Shown here one piece after another: positions 9,007-18,002 of a stretch of 64,000 nt of DNA; within the stretch, counting starts at the first letter, position 1; each line of letters opens with the position of its first letter. Source of the DNA: Candidatus Poribacteria bacterium (GTDB lineage: Bacteria; Poribacteria; WGA-4E; UBA9662); the NCBI GenBank assembly GCA_002709695.1, contig PAQF01000025.1, forward strand, positions 1-64,000. Direction: 5' to 3'. A model generated the notes under the pieces. It searched no databases. It worked only from the letters and a program-made list of their open reading frames with translations, and was not told the DNA's origin. The position numbers and the translations under genes are program-made.

Positions 9007-10080
9007 ATGCTTAAAAATAAATTGGAAGAAATTGAAGCCAAATTTCACGAGATTGAAAAAAACTTGGTAGACCCTGAGCAAATAGCAGATCCAAAACGCC
9101 TTCATCAACTCTCCAAGATGCATGCGGATACAGCTCCTATTGTCTCAGTCTACGCCGAGTACAAAAAGTTGCTCGATGACATCGAAGAAACTGAGTTGAT
9201 TCTTGACGAAGATGATGATGATGATTTTCTAGACTTAGCAAAACAAGAACTGGAAACTCTCGTTATAAAACGAGAGAAGATGGAAGAGGAAATTAAAATT
9301 CTACTGATCCCCAAAGATCCAAATGATCATAGAAATGTTATTGTAGAAATCCGTGCGGGAACAGGTGGAGAAGAAGCAAGCCTATTTGCGGCAGAACTTT
9401 TTAGAATGTATTCTCGACATGCCGAAAAATCAAGCTGGAAAGTTGAGTTGCTGAGCCAAAGTGCAACCGGTCTGAAAGGGTTCAAAGAGGTTGTTTTCCT
9501 GATTGAAGGAGAGGATGCATACAGTAAACTTAAGTTTGAAGGTGGAACACATCGAGTTCAACGAGTACCAACCACCGAAACCAGCGGCAGAATCCATACT
9601 TCAGCTGTAACCGTAGCGGTTCTACCTGAAGCGGAAGAAGTAGACATCAAAATAGATCAGAACGATTTGCGAATTGATACATTCAGATCTTCCGGTCCTG
9701 GAGGACAAAGCGTTAACACCACTGACTCGGCCATTCGAATCACTCATCTGCCAACCAACTTAGTTGTATCCTGTCAGGACGAGAAATCTCAGCATAAAAA
9801 CAAAGCTAAGGCAATGAAAATTTTGCGATCTCGATTGCTTGAAATAACAAAGTCTGAGCAAGATGCTGAAAGAGCCGAAACGAGAAGAACAATGGTCGGC
9901 AGTGGCGACCGGAGCGAGAAAATCCGCACTTACAACTTCCCTCAAGGACGCGTAACAGACCACCGAATAGGTCTGAGTATTTACCAGCTTGAAAGCACAC
10001 TTGATGGCGAAATCGAGCCTTTCATATCCTCACTTATCTCAGCTGAAGGTGTAGAGAAACTGAAGAATCTGGAAGCGTGA
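9007..10080 (+). CDS. prfA: Peptide chain release factor 1
   Basis: Recognises UAA and UAG and triggers peptide release. At 357 aa it matches RF1. The GGQ catalytic motif is at residues 232-234 (SSGPGGQSVNTTDSAIR). The codon-recognition region reads VQRVPTTETSGRIHTS, giving the RF1-type PxT tripeptide rather than the RF2 SPF. An N-terminal helical domain precedes it, and DEKSQHKNKAKAM follows the GGQ loop. The stop codon overlaps the GTG start of prmC by four bases (GTGA), a classical coupled arrangement. Confidence 0.98.
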   Translation: MLKNKLEEIEAKFHEIEKNLVDPEQIADPKRLHQLSKMHADTAPIVSVYAEYKKLLDDIEETELILDEDDDDDFLDLAKQELETLVIKREKMEEEIKILLIPKDPNDHRNVIVEIRAGTGGEEASLFAAELFRMYSRHAEKSSWKVELLSQSATGLKGFKEVVFLIEGEDAYSKLKFEGGTHRVQRVPTTETSGRIHTSAVTVAVLPEAEEVDIKIDQNDLRIDTFRSSGPGGQSVNTTDSAIRITHLPTNLVVSCQDEKSQHKNKAKAMKILRSRLLEITKSEQDAERAETRRTMVGSGDRSEKIRTYNFPQGRVTDHRIGLSIYQLESTLDGEIEPFISSLISAEGVEKLKNLEA

Positions 10081-10940
10081 AAACTTGGACCGTCATTGAG
10101 CTTGTCGAGTGGACAACCAAGTTTTTTGAAAGTTTTGGTATTCTAAGTGCACGTTTGGACGCAGAGCTTCTGTTGAGCCACGTCCTAAAAAAAGACCGAT
10201 TGCAGTTGTACCTTGATTTCGACATGCCAGTTTTCCATCCTCACTTATCGACATTCCGTACACTGATTAAAACACGATCTAATCGAGTTCCAATTAGCTA
10301 CATAATAAGTTCCCGCGAATTCATGTCACTAAGTTTCTATGTTGATGAACGTGTGCTGATCCCTCGACCGGAAACCGAAATTCTGGTTGAAACTGTCCTA
10401 GGTTCACAAAAAACACCATGCCACATTCTTGAAATTGGCACAGGTAGTGGGGCCATCGCAATCAGTTTAGCAGTAAACCAACCAACATGGGAAATCACCG
10501 CTACAGATATATCGACAGCAGCGATTGATGTCGCCAAACATAATACAAAACAACATCAATGCGAGGAACAAATCACTTTTGTAACCGGAGATCTTTTCGA
10601 ACCGGTTACAGAACTGGATACTCTCAAATACGATTGGATTATTTCAAATCCACCCTACATAGGAACCAAAGATATTAACACACTCACAACGGATGTGAAG
10701 GACAATGAACCTGAAGTAGCTTTATTTGCAGGATATAGCGGTCTGGATATAATTCAAAGATTGATTGACGAGACACCAGCATTCCTAAAAAAAGAAGGAA
10801 AACTAATGCTTGAAATTGGTCACAACCAAAGTCAGCAAGTGCAAGATTTAATCAGTTCAAACCCTGCCTACAAGAGCTATAGTATCATTCCAGATCTTTC
10901 TGGAATCGACCGCTTTATCTTAGCCACAGCCCGAAATTAG
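10077..10940 (+). CDS. prmC: Release factor glutamine methyltransferase PrmC
   Basis: SAM-dependent enzyme that N5-methylates the glutamine of the GGQ motif in release factors, the product of the overlapping upstream gene. The GTG start at 10077 overlaps the prfA stop. A helical N-terminal domain (about 1-85) precedes the motif RPETEILVE, the SAM-binding ILEIGTGSGAIAISLA and the catalytic SNPPY (NPPY at 191-194). The 287-aa length is typical. It ends shortly before a convergent gene, with no clear terminator in the 83-base gap. Confidence 0.96.
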   Translation: MKTWTVIELVEWTTKFFESFGILSARLDAELLLSHVLKKDRLQLYLDFDMPVFHPHLSTFRTLIKTRSNRVPISYIISSREFMSLSFYVDERVLIPRPETEILVETVLGSQKTPCHILEIGTGSGAIAISLAVNQPTWEITATDISTAAIDVAKHNTKQHQCEEQITFVTGDLFEPVTELDTLKYDWIISNPPYIGTKDINTLTTDVKDNEPEVALFAGYSGLDIIQRLIDETPAFLKKEGKLMLEIGHNQSQQVQDLISSNPAYKSYSIIPDLSGIDRFILATARN

Positions 10941-11023
10941 ATCTCAATGTCTGATAAAAAACCAAGTGACACCGAAAACTCATCCCACTTCAAAAATGGA
11001 GTTGATCTTCACATTACCAAATA

Positions 11024-12259
11024 TCAAAGTCGATCAGTAGTATAAGCATCTAAAAGCTTATCATCAATCTCCAAACCAAACCCAGGCGAATCCGTCAGAA
11101 AAAAATAGCCGTCATCTGGAGTTGGCCGTAGCAATCGAAATAACTCATTTTCAACTGCCTGTTGCGACAAGCCAAAAGTTTCTGCCATGCAAAACATTGG
11201 CAGACACGCAATCAAGTGTAATCCCCACGGAGTACCCGCTTGGTGCGGCCAAGTTGGAATTCCTATTTCAGCCGCTTCGAAGGCAATCCTAAGACATTCA
11301 CCGAATCCACCCGCCCAGCTAATATCTGGTTGTATCATATCAGCGGCTTGCCAACGTAGAAGTTCACGGAATCCATAACGGGTAAACTCATGTTCACCTG
11401 AAACAATCCAAATGTCTTCAATCTGTTGAACAAGCTTAGCCATACCTTCGTAATCATCTAAGGCAACAGGTTCTTCAATCCATTTGAGGCCCAGATCGGA
11501 TGTTACCTCCGCAAACCTAAGCGTATAAGCAACATCCCATCGCAGGTAGATATCTACCATCAGCTCTACACTTTTCGGTATTTCTCGACGAGCACAGTGT
11601 ACAATCTCCAGATTTTCAGAAAAGCCGATATCTCCTTGGAGAGGCCCGTTTCGCAAAGGAATCTTACAAGCGCTAAACCCTTGATCCGCATAGGATTTAA
11701 CGTCTGTACCTGTTGCATAAGCAGGGATAACTAACTTAGGTTCATCAGTAATTAAACGATATACTGGCATATCCAGAATCTTCCCGCAGAGATCCCATAA
11801 AGCTAGATCAATACCACTTAAAGCATAAATCACTAGTCCTCGCCGTCCATAAATGGAGGTCACATGATACAAATTCTCCCATATAGACTCTACATCGAGC
11901 GGATCCTGATCCAAGACAAAATACTGCATATGACGATCGATGATCAACGAAGCAGCCAAGCCACCTCCGCCTAAGCCATAACCTTTTACCCCTTTGTCGG
12001 TAGTAATTTCAACCATCAGTGCGCCCGCTTGGGCCGCAAAAGGACCACGCCAATCAACATGGTCACTAGAAACCGAAGAAGCGACAAAACGAGATTGATC
12101 ATTAAAAGTGGAAAAAGCCATTGATGGCATAGTCGCCGGATTGAGATTAATTTGCCATGTCCGAATTCCAATAATTTTGTGACGTGAAGGAACCTTGCAT
12201 TTCAAATCTTCAAACCGATCTGGCATCGATGCCAAAACATTGTTAAATTCCTTAAACAT
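11024..12259 (-). CDS. Enolase-superfamily sugar-acid dehydratase (mandelate racemase/muconate lactonizing type)
   Basis: Predicted Mg2+-dependent dehydratase that abstracts a proton alpha to a carboxylate, as in L-rhamnonate, gluconate or related acid-sugar dehydratases. Metal ligands can be read at D236 (VDIYLRWD), E262 (WIEEP) and E289 (SGEHEFTRYGF), and a catalytic-type histidine at H339 (PHQAGTPW). The GEHE and IQPDISWAGG motifs resemble L-rhamnonate dehydratases most closely, but the substrate cannot be fixed from sequence. The ATG at 12259 is preceded by GGGGAAA. It is the last gene of a five-gene minus-strand set with a 2-hydroxyacid dehydrogenase, an NHL propeller and two Gfo enzymes, which fits a sugar-acid degradation pathway. 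Confidence 0.85.
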   Translation of the reverse strand: MFKEFNNVLASMPDRFEDLKCKVPSRHKIIGIRTWQINLNPATMPSMAFSTFNDQSRFVASSVSSDHVDWRGPFAAQAGALMVEITTDKGVKGYGLGGGGLAASLIIDRHMQYFVLDQDPLDVESIWENLYHVTSIYGRRGLVIYALSGIDLALWDLCGKILDMPVYRLITDEPKLVIPAYATGTDVKSYADQGFSACKIPLRNGPLQGDIGFSENLEIVHCARREIPKSVELMVDIYLRWDVAYTLRFAEVTSDLGLKWIEEPVALDDYEGMAKLVQQIEDIWIVSGEHEFTRYGFRELLRWQAADMIQPDISWAGGFGECLRIAFEAAEIGIPTWPHQAGTPWGLHLIACLPMFCMAETFGLSQQAVENELFRLLRPTPDDGYFFLTDSPGFGLEIDDKLLDAYTTDRL

Positions 12260-12346
12260 AATAGTTTCCCCATGCGATTGAAAGGAGATTATTAAACACA
12301 GATTTTGGCAACTTAATTGTTGGCTTTCCCACTTCCAAATTGATAC

Positions 12347-13351
12347 CTATCCACGAAGTTGGATGTATTCTGGTTGGGCAATCTGCATCTCCTGTGGAAC
12401 CAAACCCTGAAGAATTGCTTCTAGGTCATTAGTAACCATGCGGCCAATATTATATAGTGCTTCTCCAATAGCACCCGCACGATGAGATGAAAGAATCACA
12501 TTTGACAATCCACGGATAGGATGATCAAGTGGCAACGGTTCCTCCGGATACACATCAATGGCAGCTTTGAAACATCCTTCAACCAACATCTCAGTCAAAA
12601 CATCAAAATCAACAACATGTGATCTACTAAGCAAAACGAATACGGACTCAGCTGAAATATGGTTCAAGCGATCGCGGTTCAAGAGAGCCTGGTTGGAAAT
12701 CGCTGGTACCGCTAAAACGAAAATGATACGTGAGGTAGCTAATAATACATCGAGATCAACTGGTGTGACCCCCTGAGTCCGCAAGTAAGTATCTGTCAAC
12801 CATGGATCATAAACCTGTATTGGACAGCGAAAGGGTTCCAGTAAAGGCTTCAAAGAACGCGCTAACCCTCCAAATCCGATGAAGCCAACAAGTTTATCAT
12901 ATAATAAAAATGTCTCACCAAATTCCAAGTGGCTCCAATTAGCTTTTCCTTGACGGAAAGCAGCGTCGTTCCAAACGATCTGACGTGCAGCAGCAATAGC
13001 CATTCCTAATCCCATCTCAGCTACAGCAGGCCCAAAGGCAGGCGAACAACTAAGCACATTAATATTTCGCGAAAAACAGGTAGCATAATCGAGATATTTG
13101 GGGAGAGGAAACCCGCCACTCACTTCTAAAACAGCACGCAATTGAGGAAACTTTGAGACGTCACCATAATGCCAATTCCCAGTGATAATAGCAACAATTT
13201 GATCCTTAACTTTATCTACTTCTTCCATGGGCATCGGTTCATTTTCTGCCCATAGCACATCAGCCGAGGAACGAAGCCGTTCCAAGTCTTCTGGCAGAAA
13301 TATTTTCTCCAACTGACGTTGATGCGGGTCGAGAATCACTTTTTCCTTCAT
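12347..13351 (-). CDS. D-isomer-specific 2-hydroxyacid dehydrogenase family protein
   Basis: Predicted NAD(P)-dependent oxidoreductase acting on a 2-hydroxy or 2-keto acid. The Rossmann region reads VGFIGFGGLA (residues ~155-164), so the last glycine of GxGxxG is alanine. The catalytic triad candidates are R243 (LLSRSHVVD), a glutamate in DVYPEEP (~270) and H290 (ILSSHRAGA). The length of 334 aa is normal. CAGGGTGAAAA precedes the ATG, the same style of ribosome site as its operon neighbours. Its position directly upstream of the enolase-superfamily dehydratase suggests it reduces or oxidises the product or precursor of that enzyme. Confidence 0.88.
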   Translation of the reverse strand: MKEKVILDPHQRQLEKIFLPEDLERLRSSADVLWAENEPMPMEEVDKVKDQIVAIITGNWHYGDVSKFPQLRAVLEVSGGFPLPKYLDYATCFSRNINVLSCSPAFGPAVAEMGLGMAIAAARQIVWNDAAFRQGKANWSHLEFGETFLLYDKLVGFIGFGGLARSLKPLLEPFRCPIQVYDPWLTDTYLRTQGVTPVDLDVLLATSRIIFVLAVPAISNQALLNRDRLNHISAESVFVLLSRSHVVDFDVLTEMLVEGCFKAAIDVYPEEPLPLDHPIRGLSNVILSSHRAGAIGEALYNIGRMVTNDLEAILQGLVPQEMQIAQPEYIQLRG

Positions 13352-13443
13352 TTTTCACCCTGACTCAACTATCTATGATTGAACACACATGTTTGAATTT
13401 AGACTCACCCTATAATTCCTCATTCCGTTTTTTGCTTCTGAGT

Positions 13444-14493
13444 TCAGCCTGATAGCTTTTGTTTCTTCAATGTAGTTTGTAATTGTAGCAACAAATCGTC
13501 AGCCGGTTCAAAAGGTATATCAATTGGTTGTCGATAGATAGCACTAGCGTACAAACCCAATACCGCGTTCCATTGATGAAGTGCAATTTTGAGATTAGTT
13601 TCAACAGGTTTGGTGTCGTTTTCAATCCATTGAAACATAGCGTTGGTCAGATTGGCTTGGGCCACATCATTATACCGATTCCGATCTTCAAAAGAGATTT
13701 CCCCACCTCGGAAATCGCCAGGTGCAAAAATTGACCAGCGACCAAATTCCTCAAAAATGACATGGCCCCGCTCAGCGTATCCAGTTACATGAGTGTGCTT
13801 ATAAATCTCCGAACCATCTATAATCTCAGGAGCGGTAAAACCTGTGCTCCATAACCCATAAACACCATTAGCAAACATCACTTGGGCTACCGAGGCATCT
13901 GGTGCAGGATATGGGCTATCAAAACCACCTACCCCACTGATATTACCAAAGACCTGCGTCACTGGTGAATCATCATTAAGTGACATAGCCCAATCAATCA
14001 TATGTGTACCTTGAGCAGATAGATTCATCCGAGCAAAAAAATTGACCCACAACAAGTCACCGAGATCTCCAGATCGAAGTGCTTGACGACAATCCAGCAA
14101 TCGCGGATGCCAGCGAAACTGCTTGCCGACACCAAACTTGGTCTCTGAGCTAGCTTCTAATTGACATAATTTCTGCCAGTCTTCGACACCACAGGCAATA
14201 GGCTTTTCAACCAAACAGGCTGTAACACCAAGATCCGATACCATCTGCATCAAGGGAACCCATTGATCCGGCATAGTTACAATATGGATCAAATCAGGTC
14301 GCTCTTTCTCAATCATTTCCTTCGCATCAGCATAACCAGTAAGACCATAAGTCAAAGCAAATTTTTGGCGACGTTCAACATCAGATAAATTAGTACAGGC
14401 AACTAAATCCCCCCGCTCAATCAATTGATAAGCTTTTGCATGACCATGTGCGCGCCCTCCACATCCAATAATTGCACAACGATATCTTTCCAT
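13444..14493 (-). CDS. Gfo/Idh/MocA family oxidoreductase
   Basis: NAD(P)-dependent oxidoreductase of sugars, inositols or their derivatives. The N-terminal Rossmann fold reads CAIIGCGGRAHGHAKAY, the EKP motif is present as CLVEKPIACG (~residue 98), and the C-terminal half is the alpha/beta GFO_IDH_MocA domain. The family length (349 aa) is normal. CAGGGTGAC precedes the ATG. It lies 36 bases downstream of the NHL-propeller gene and 92 upstream of the hydroxyacid dehydrogenase, in a probable catabolic operon. The substrate is unknown. Confidence 0.9.
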   Translation of the reverse strand: MERYRCAIIGCGGRAHGHAKAYQLIERGDLVACTNLSDVERRQKFALTYGLTGYADAKEMIEKERPDLIHIVTMPDQWVPLMQMVSDLGVTACLVEKPIACGVEDWQKLCQLEASSETKFGVGKQFRWHPRLLDCRQALRSGDLGDLLWVNFFARMNLSAQGTHMIDWAMSLNDDSPVTQVFGNISGVGGFDSPYPAPDASVAQVMFANGVYGLWSTGFTAPEIIDGSEIYKHTHVTGYAERGHVIFEEFGRWSIFAPGDFRGGEISFEDRNRYNDVAQANLTNAMFQWIENDTKPVETNLKIALHQWNAVLGLYASAIYRQPIDIPFEPADDLLLQLQTTLKKQKLSG

Positions 14494-14529
14494 GTCACCC
14501 TGACCTAAACTATCTAATAGCGCTATTCC

Positions 14530-15504
14530 TTAAACTCGGGCGAATTTACGAAACGCACGCCAATCTAAAGGAGCTTGACCTCCAGGATAGGAAGTCGAAA
14601 CTTCACCTATATAAAGATTTCCTTGAGAATCAACAGCAATACTATGAGGGGAAAAAAACCTACCCTCGCCAGTCGGATCTTTTTCTCCCCACTCCACTTT
14701 AATATTCCCACTCATATCCCTGATAGTTATGCGAGGATTTGGACTAGTAAAATCAGCCTCTTTTCCCAAATTCATGAATATCCCCCCAATTTCTGCCACA
14801 TATAAGTTGCCATCAGTATCAGCACACATATCACATGGCCAGTATATATCGCTCCATTGCTCAATATACTCCCCTTCGGAGTTAAAAATTTGGATCCGGC
14901 AATTCTGTCGGTCAGCCACGTAAACCCAACCATCTTTATCCACATGAACACTATGTGGTGTCTCAAATTGACCGATCCCAGCTCCTGGTTCTCCCCAAGA
15001 GAAAAGTAACTGCCCTTCCGGAGAAAACTTGTGAACGCGCGCATTTCCATAGCCATCGGTCACGTATAATTCCCCTTCAGGCGACAATGCAACCCAAGTA
15101 GGGAAATTAAACGGCGGTCCTGAACGAACAATATCCGATGGTCGATCTCCCCAAACATAGCCTGTATCTGCAGGATTGTTTGCGGTTTCAATTACCATCA
15201 ACTGTTCACCATCTGACGTAAATCTATAAACTGCATGACCAAAATCATCAACACAAAAAATCGTGTCATCAGGTCCAATAAATATACAGTGAGGACGTTT
15301 GAATAAATCATCTCCCCAAGTTTTCAACAAACTTCCATCCGGATTGAAAACCACTATGCCATTTTTTTCACGAGTGAATGCATACACACAATCCTGCGAA
15401 TCTACGGCGACACCAGGAGTATCCTCAAATATCCATCCCGATGGAAATTCCCCCCAGTCCCTGACTTCACGATAGATAAATTGATCGGAACCAACTTCTC
15501 TCAT
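14530..15504 (-). CDS. NHL-repeat six-bladed beta-propeller protein
   Basis: The protein is a series of NHL-type blades with repeats such as FNPDGSLLKTWG, FETPHSVHVDKDGWVYVADRQNCRIQ and FFSPHSIAVDSQGNLYIGE, as in peptidyl-alpha-hydroxyglycine amidating-lyase-like propellers. The track starts at 15549, but the ATG at 15504 (MREVGSDQF) has AAAGGAGAAAAGG upstream, so I prefer 15504 (324 aa). No signal peptide is apparent with either start, so it may be cytosolic. Propellers of this kind in sugar operons may be lactonases or sugar-binding proteins; no metal-site assignment is possible here. Confidence 0.85.
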   Translation of the reverse strand: MREVGSDQFIYREVRDWGEFPSGWIFEDTPGVAVDSQDCVYAFTREKNGIVVFNPDGSLLKTWGDDLFKRPHCIFIGPDDTIFCVDDFGHAVYRFTSDGEQLMVIETANNPADTGYVWGDRPSDIVRSGPPFNFPTWVALSPEGELYVTDGYGNARVHKFSPEGQLLFSWGEPGAGIGQFETPHSVHVDKDGWVYVADRQNCRIQIFNSEGEYIEQWSDIYWPCDMCADTDGNLYVAEIGGIFMNLGKEADFTSPNPRITIRDMSGNIKVEWGEKDPTGEGRFFSPHSIAVDSQGNLYIGEVSTSYPGGQAPLDWRAFRKFARV

Positions 15505-15605
15505 ATAATCCTTTTCTCCTTTACATTGACCAAACTTGGCTGATATCATTTGAAGTTACTAACCTCGTATTACCCATGTCAAAAACCGAAGATAATCCTC
15601 CCCAC

Positions 15606-16649
15606 CTATGAAAGGTGCACAATTTCCCCAGTTTCAGAGGATTCCATGGCCGCGTCAAAAACCCGCATTACCTCTAGAATCTGCCTGGGCGTAACAATCA
15701 ACTCCACCCCATGATTCAAGACATCAGCAATATTTTGGTAGTAAGATTTCCATGAACCACGAACCGGTTCGACAACAATGTTTTCTTCATTGCCGTTAGC
15801 AACAGTTATAACATTAGCATAATTGTCCAGTGTTTGATCCGCCGCATCAATATCACCAGCTTTCATCGCTGCATCTTGAGGATCAAGACCAAACTTGACC
15901 AAACCACCAAGATTACCTTGCACATACCATCTCGGTTTCGGACTTTTTGCCAGATTGCTGATTTCAATTTGATACCTAACATCATTTTGGTAAGTAATAA
16001 TCAAATTGGCATAGTTTCCAATATCAATATCCCACTGGTCAGTATAATAGATATCACAAAAGACTGTCCTAACGGATGAATCGATCAACTGAAGGGCTTG
16101 ATCAATAAGATGAGCGGGCCAATCAAATAAGATACCACCACTTTGTACTTTAGATCCACGCCATCCCCATCCACGTGGACGGTCGTACTGCATAATCGAA
16201 ACCTGATAAAGATATGGATTCCCCAGTAATCCATCATCAATCACTTTCTTAACAGTCAAGTAATCCCAATCCCAACGACGATTATGGAAGACACTCAAGA
16301 GTACATTATTCCGCTCACTAGCAGTAATCATCATTTCTGCTTCTAGTGCATTCAGACACATAGCCTTGTCTGTCACAACATGCTTACCTGCTTCCATAGC
16401 CTTAATTGCCAACTCAGCATGGACATTATGTGGAGTTGCCAACACTACGAGATCTACTTTATCATCAGCAAGCAGCTGGTCTATATTTTCATAAACCCGA
16501 GCCTTTGGATAGTGTTCGGCAGCTTGTTGTCGTCGCTCCGGATCACGTGTAGCAATAGCATAAAGACCTATCCCCCTAGCTAAACTAATAAGGTAAGAAT
16601 GGTAATATCGACCAGCCATTCCGTATCCCACTACAGCAGCATTAAACAT
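15606..16649 (-). CDS. Gfo/Idh/MocA family oxidoreductase with altered EKP motif
   Basis: Rossmann start AAVVGYGMAGRYYHSYL and a GFO_IDH_MocA C-terminal domain (GGILFDWPAHLIDQAL contains the usual D...H-type active-site region). The canonical EKP is replaced by DKA in HVVTDKAMCLN (~residue 95), keeping the lysine but losing the proline and glutamate. GGGGGTGAAAA precedes the ATG at 16649. It is the first gene of the minus-strand sugar-acid set, so a promoter must lie in the structured intergenic DNA upstream. It is probably an oxidoreductase of a sugar or sugar acid; the variant motif could mean altered chemistry. Confidence 0.88.
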   Translation of the reverse strand: MFNAAVVGYGMAGRYYHSYLISLARGIGLYAIATRDPERRQQAAEHYPKARVYENIDQLLADDKVDLVVLATPHNVHAELAIKAMEAGKHVVTDKAMCLNALEAEMMITASERNNVLLSVFHNRRWDWDYLTVKKVIDDGLLGNPYLYQVSIMQYDRPRGWGWRGSKVQSGGILFDWPAHLIDQALQLIDSSVRTVFCDIYYTDQWDIDIGNYANLIITYQNDVRYQIEISNLAKSPKPRWYVQGNLGGLVKFGLDPQDAAMKAGDIDAADQTLDNYANVITVANGNEENIVVEPVRGSWKSYYQNIADVLNHGVELIVTPRQILEVMRVFDAAMESSETGEIVHLS

Positions 16650-17001
16650 TTTTCACCCCCCCAACCCCAAGGCTTTTATCATATAACTCTAATTACAAAC
16701 AAAGAAACTAAACAGGATCATCCTAACACAACAGCGAACTTTTTTTGAGCAATTAGATTACTATTTAACCTTAAACCGCCCTCAGCGTTCTGGAAAGCGG
16801 TAGAACTTCAGGCTGGTTTCAGAACCGTGCCTTATTACTTAATACCAGTTGTAACTCTGTAACCAATAACAATCTTAGTGAAATTGACCAAAGCTAAGCA
16901 TGCCAAGATCAAGAAATTTTCATTTCACTAATAATCTGCATTTCGAAAGGCTACAATGATGCCTTCCGCACAAATAGATTGACCCTATAAACATACTCTT
17001 C
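16650..17001. other. Palindrome-rich intergenic region
   Basis: No gene is supported here. The region upstream of the minus-strand catabolic operon carries consecutive inverted repeats: the GC-rich element at 16775-16832, TTAGTGAAA/TTTCACTAA (16875-16883 and 16923-16931), and AAGGC/GCCTT (16947-16951 and 16961-16965). The LamG terminator follows at 17002. It must contain the operon promoter, but I could not fix one. Confidence 0.5.
16775..16832. repeat. GC-rich double-hairpin element of unknown identity
   Basis: Two adjacent stem-loops: ACCGC/GCGGT (16775-16779 with 16797-16801), and AGGC-t-GGTT/AACC-gt-GCCT (16810-16832). A competing hairpin GTTCT/AGAAC (16787-16791 with 16802-16806) overlaps the first, so two alternative folds are possible. 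It is visibly richer in G and C than its surroundings. It may be a copy of a dispersed repeat or a leader RNA element of the downstream minus-strand operon. No known riboswitch class was recognised. Confidence 0.4.
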
Positions 17002-17075
17002 AAAAAAAGATAGCCTTGCTCAAGCTATCCTTTCGGGAAATCAATATTTCCTTCCAAGCTAACCAGCAAGGCTAT
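17002..17075 (-). terminator. Rho-independent terminator of LamG gene, with extended stem
   Basis: Read on the minus strand, GATAGC-loop-GCTATC is followed directly by seven T. A longer perfect 11-base pair, ATAGCCTTGCT (17075-17065) with AGCAAGGCTAT (17020-17010), encloses an inner GGAAAT/ATTTCC hairpin. Both folds end at the same T tract. It lies 47 bases after the LamG stop. Confidence 0.85.
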
Positions 17076-17121
17076 TAGTGAAGAATTCACTCCACAGGAT
17101 AAAGTTACAGAATGTCAGAAT

Positions 17122-17925
17122 CTAGTATTGGGTTTTAACATTTCCCCAAGTGGCGGCAAGCTTTTCAATACTGTCCACTGACATGGCTCCATCAATTCCA
17201 TCCTCAAAGATGGGTTTAAGCTCAGCTTCACTTAACGCTTTATCAAAGACCATCGCCTCATCCACAGTAATATCACCATACCTAGCACCACAACAATTAT
17301 CACGCCCAATCCAGAGAGGTTTAGCTTCTTCTGCCGCAAGCGGTTCCTTGTTAAGTTTCAATTCACTTTCAATTTTGCCATCAATCAGAATCTTCCACTC
17401 TCCCGTTTTGCTATCGAAGGTACCTGTATACATATGCCACTCGGTAATTTTCTTGGGACCAACTTCACCATCTCTCCAACCACCAGGCTTGTTCCAACAA
17501 CCACCATTGCAAATAGGGAAAGAAACTGTTACCCCTCCTGTATTGTTATGAATAATATAGGCGTCTCTCTTAGACATGATGAATCCGTGGTTATTCCATC
17601 CTGGAGTTTCACTTTTCACCCAAGCAGAAACGGTAATTGCCTTCGTTGGGTTCGCATGTTCCTTAATGGCAACAAAACCAGTTTTACCGTCAAACTTTAT
17701 GGCTTTACCAAACTTACCATCTACCCAGTCACAACCACCTTCAAGTTCCCCTGTAAGTTTATTGCCAGAGTCGTCTTTCGTTTTTTTTCCGCTACCTTCG
17801 TCAAACTTCCACAATCCAACAAGATGCTTTTCGTAATCAAACGCAAAACTTGGAGTTACCAACATCAACCCCATAAACATTAGGCCAAAGTACATCAAAG
17901 CTATTTTCGATACTCTAATTTTCAT
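17122..17925 (-). CDS. Secreted LamG (concanavalin-like) domain protein, paralogue 1
   Basis: A 267-aa exported protein: signal peptide (hydrophobic ~10-26, cleavage near SFAFD) followed by one LamG/laminin-G-3 domain with HLVGLWKFDEGSGK, ITVSAWVKS, GTFDSKTGEWKILIDGK and ITVDEAMVFDKALSEAE. The C-terminus ends SIEKLAATWGNVKTQY, a tail shared with the other three LamG proteins of this window. A GGAAGGTGAG site lies five bases before the ATG. It is followed by a strong terminator and is the second member of a tandem pair with a close paralogue. LamG domains bind glycans or proteins; the ligand is unknown. Confidence 0.88.
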   Translation of the reverse strand: MKIRVSKIALMYFGLMFMGLMLVTPSFAFDYEKHLVGLWKFDEGSGKKTKDDSGNKLTGELEGGCDWVDGKFGKAIKFDGKTGFVAIKEHANPTKAITVSAWVKSETPGWNNHGFIMSKRDAYIIHNNTGGVTVSFPICNGGCWNKPGGWRDGEVGPKKITEWHMYTGTFDSKTGEWKILIDGKIESELKLNKEPLAAEEAKPLWIGRDNCCGARYGDITVDEAMVFDKALSEAELKPIFEDGIDGAMSVDSIEKLAATWGNVKTQY

Positions 17926-18002
17926 TTGTTCTCACCTTCCCATTTTAATTACCGCATGACCGCGAAAAAACCAGTAACCGAACGACTCAAGGCTACATAT
18001 CC

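Noticed and set aside
10947-11045. 32-codon ORF after prmC on the + strand (MSDKKPSDTENSSHFK...)
   Set aside because: No ribosome-binding sequence and no recognised family, and it ends inside the 3' end of the convergent dehydratase gene; probably chance.
17434-17883. 149-aa + strand ORF inside LamG paralogue 1
   Set aside because: It is the antisense shadow of a well-supported secreted LamG gene; the similar shadow exists in paralogue 2 because the genes are homologous.
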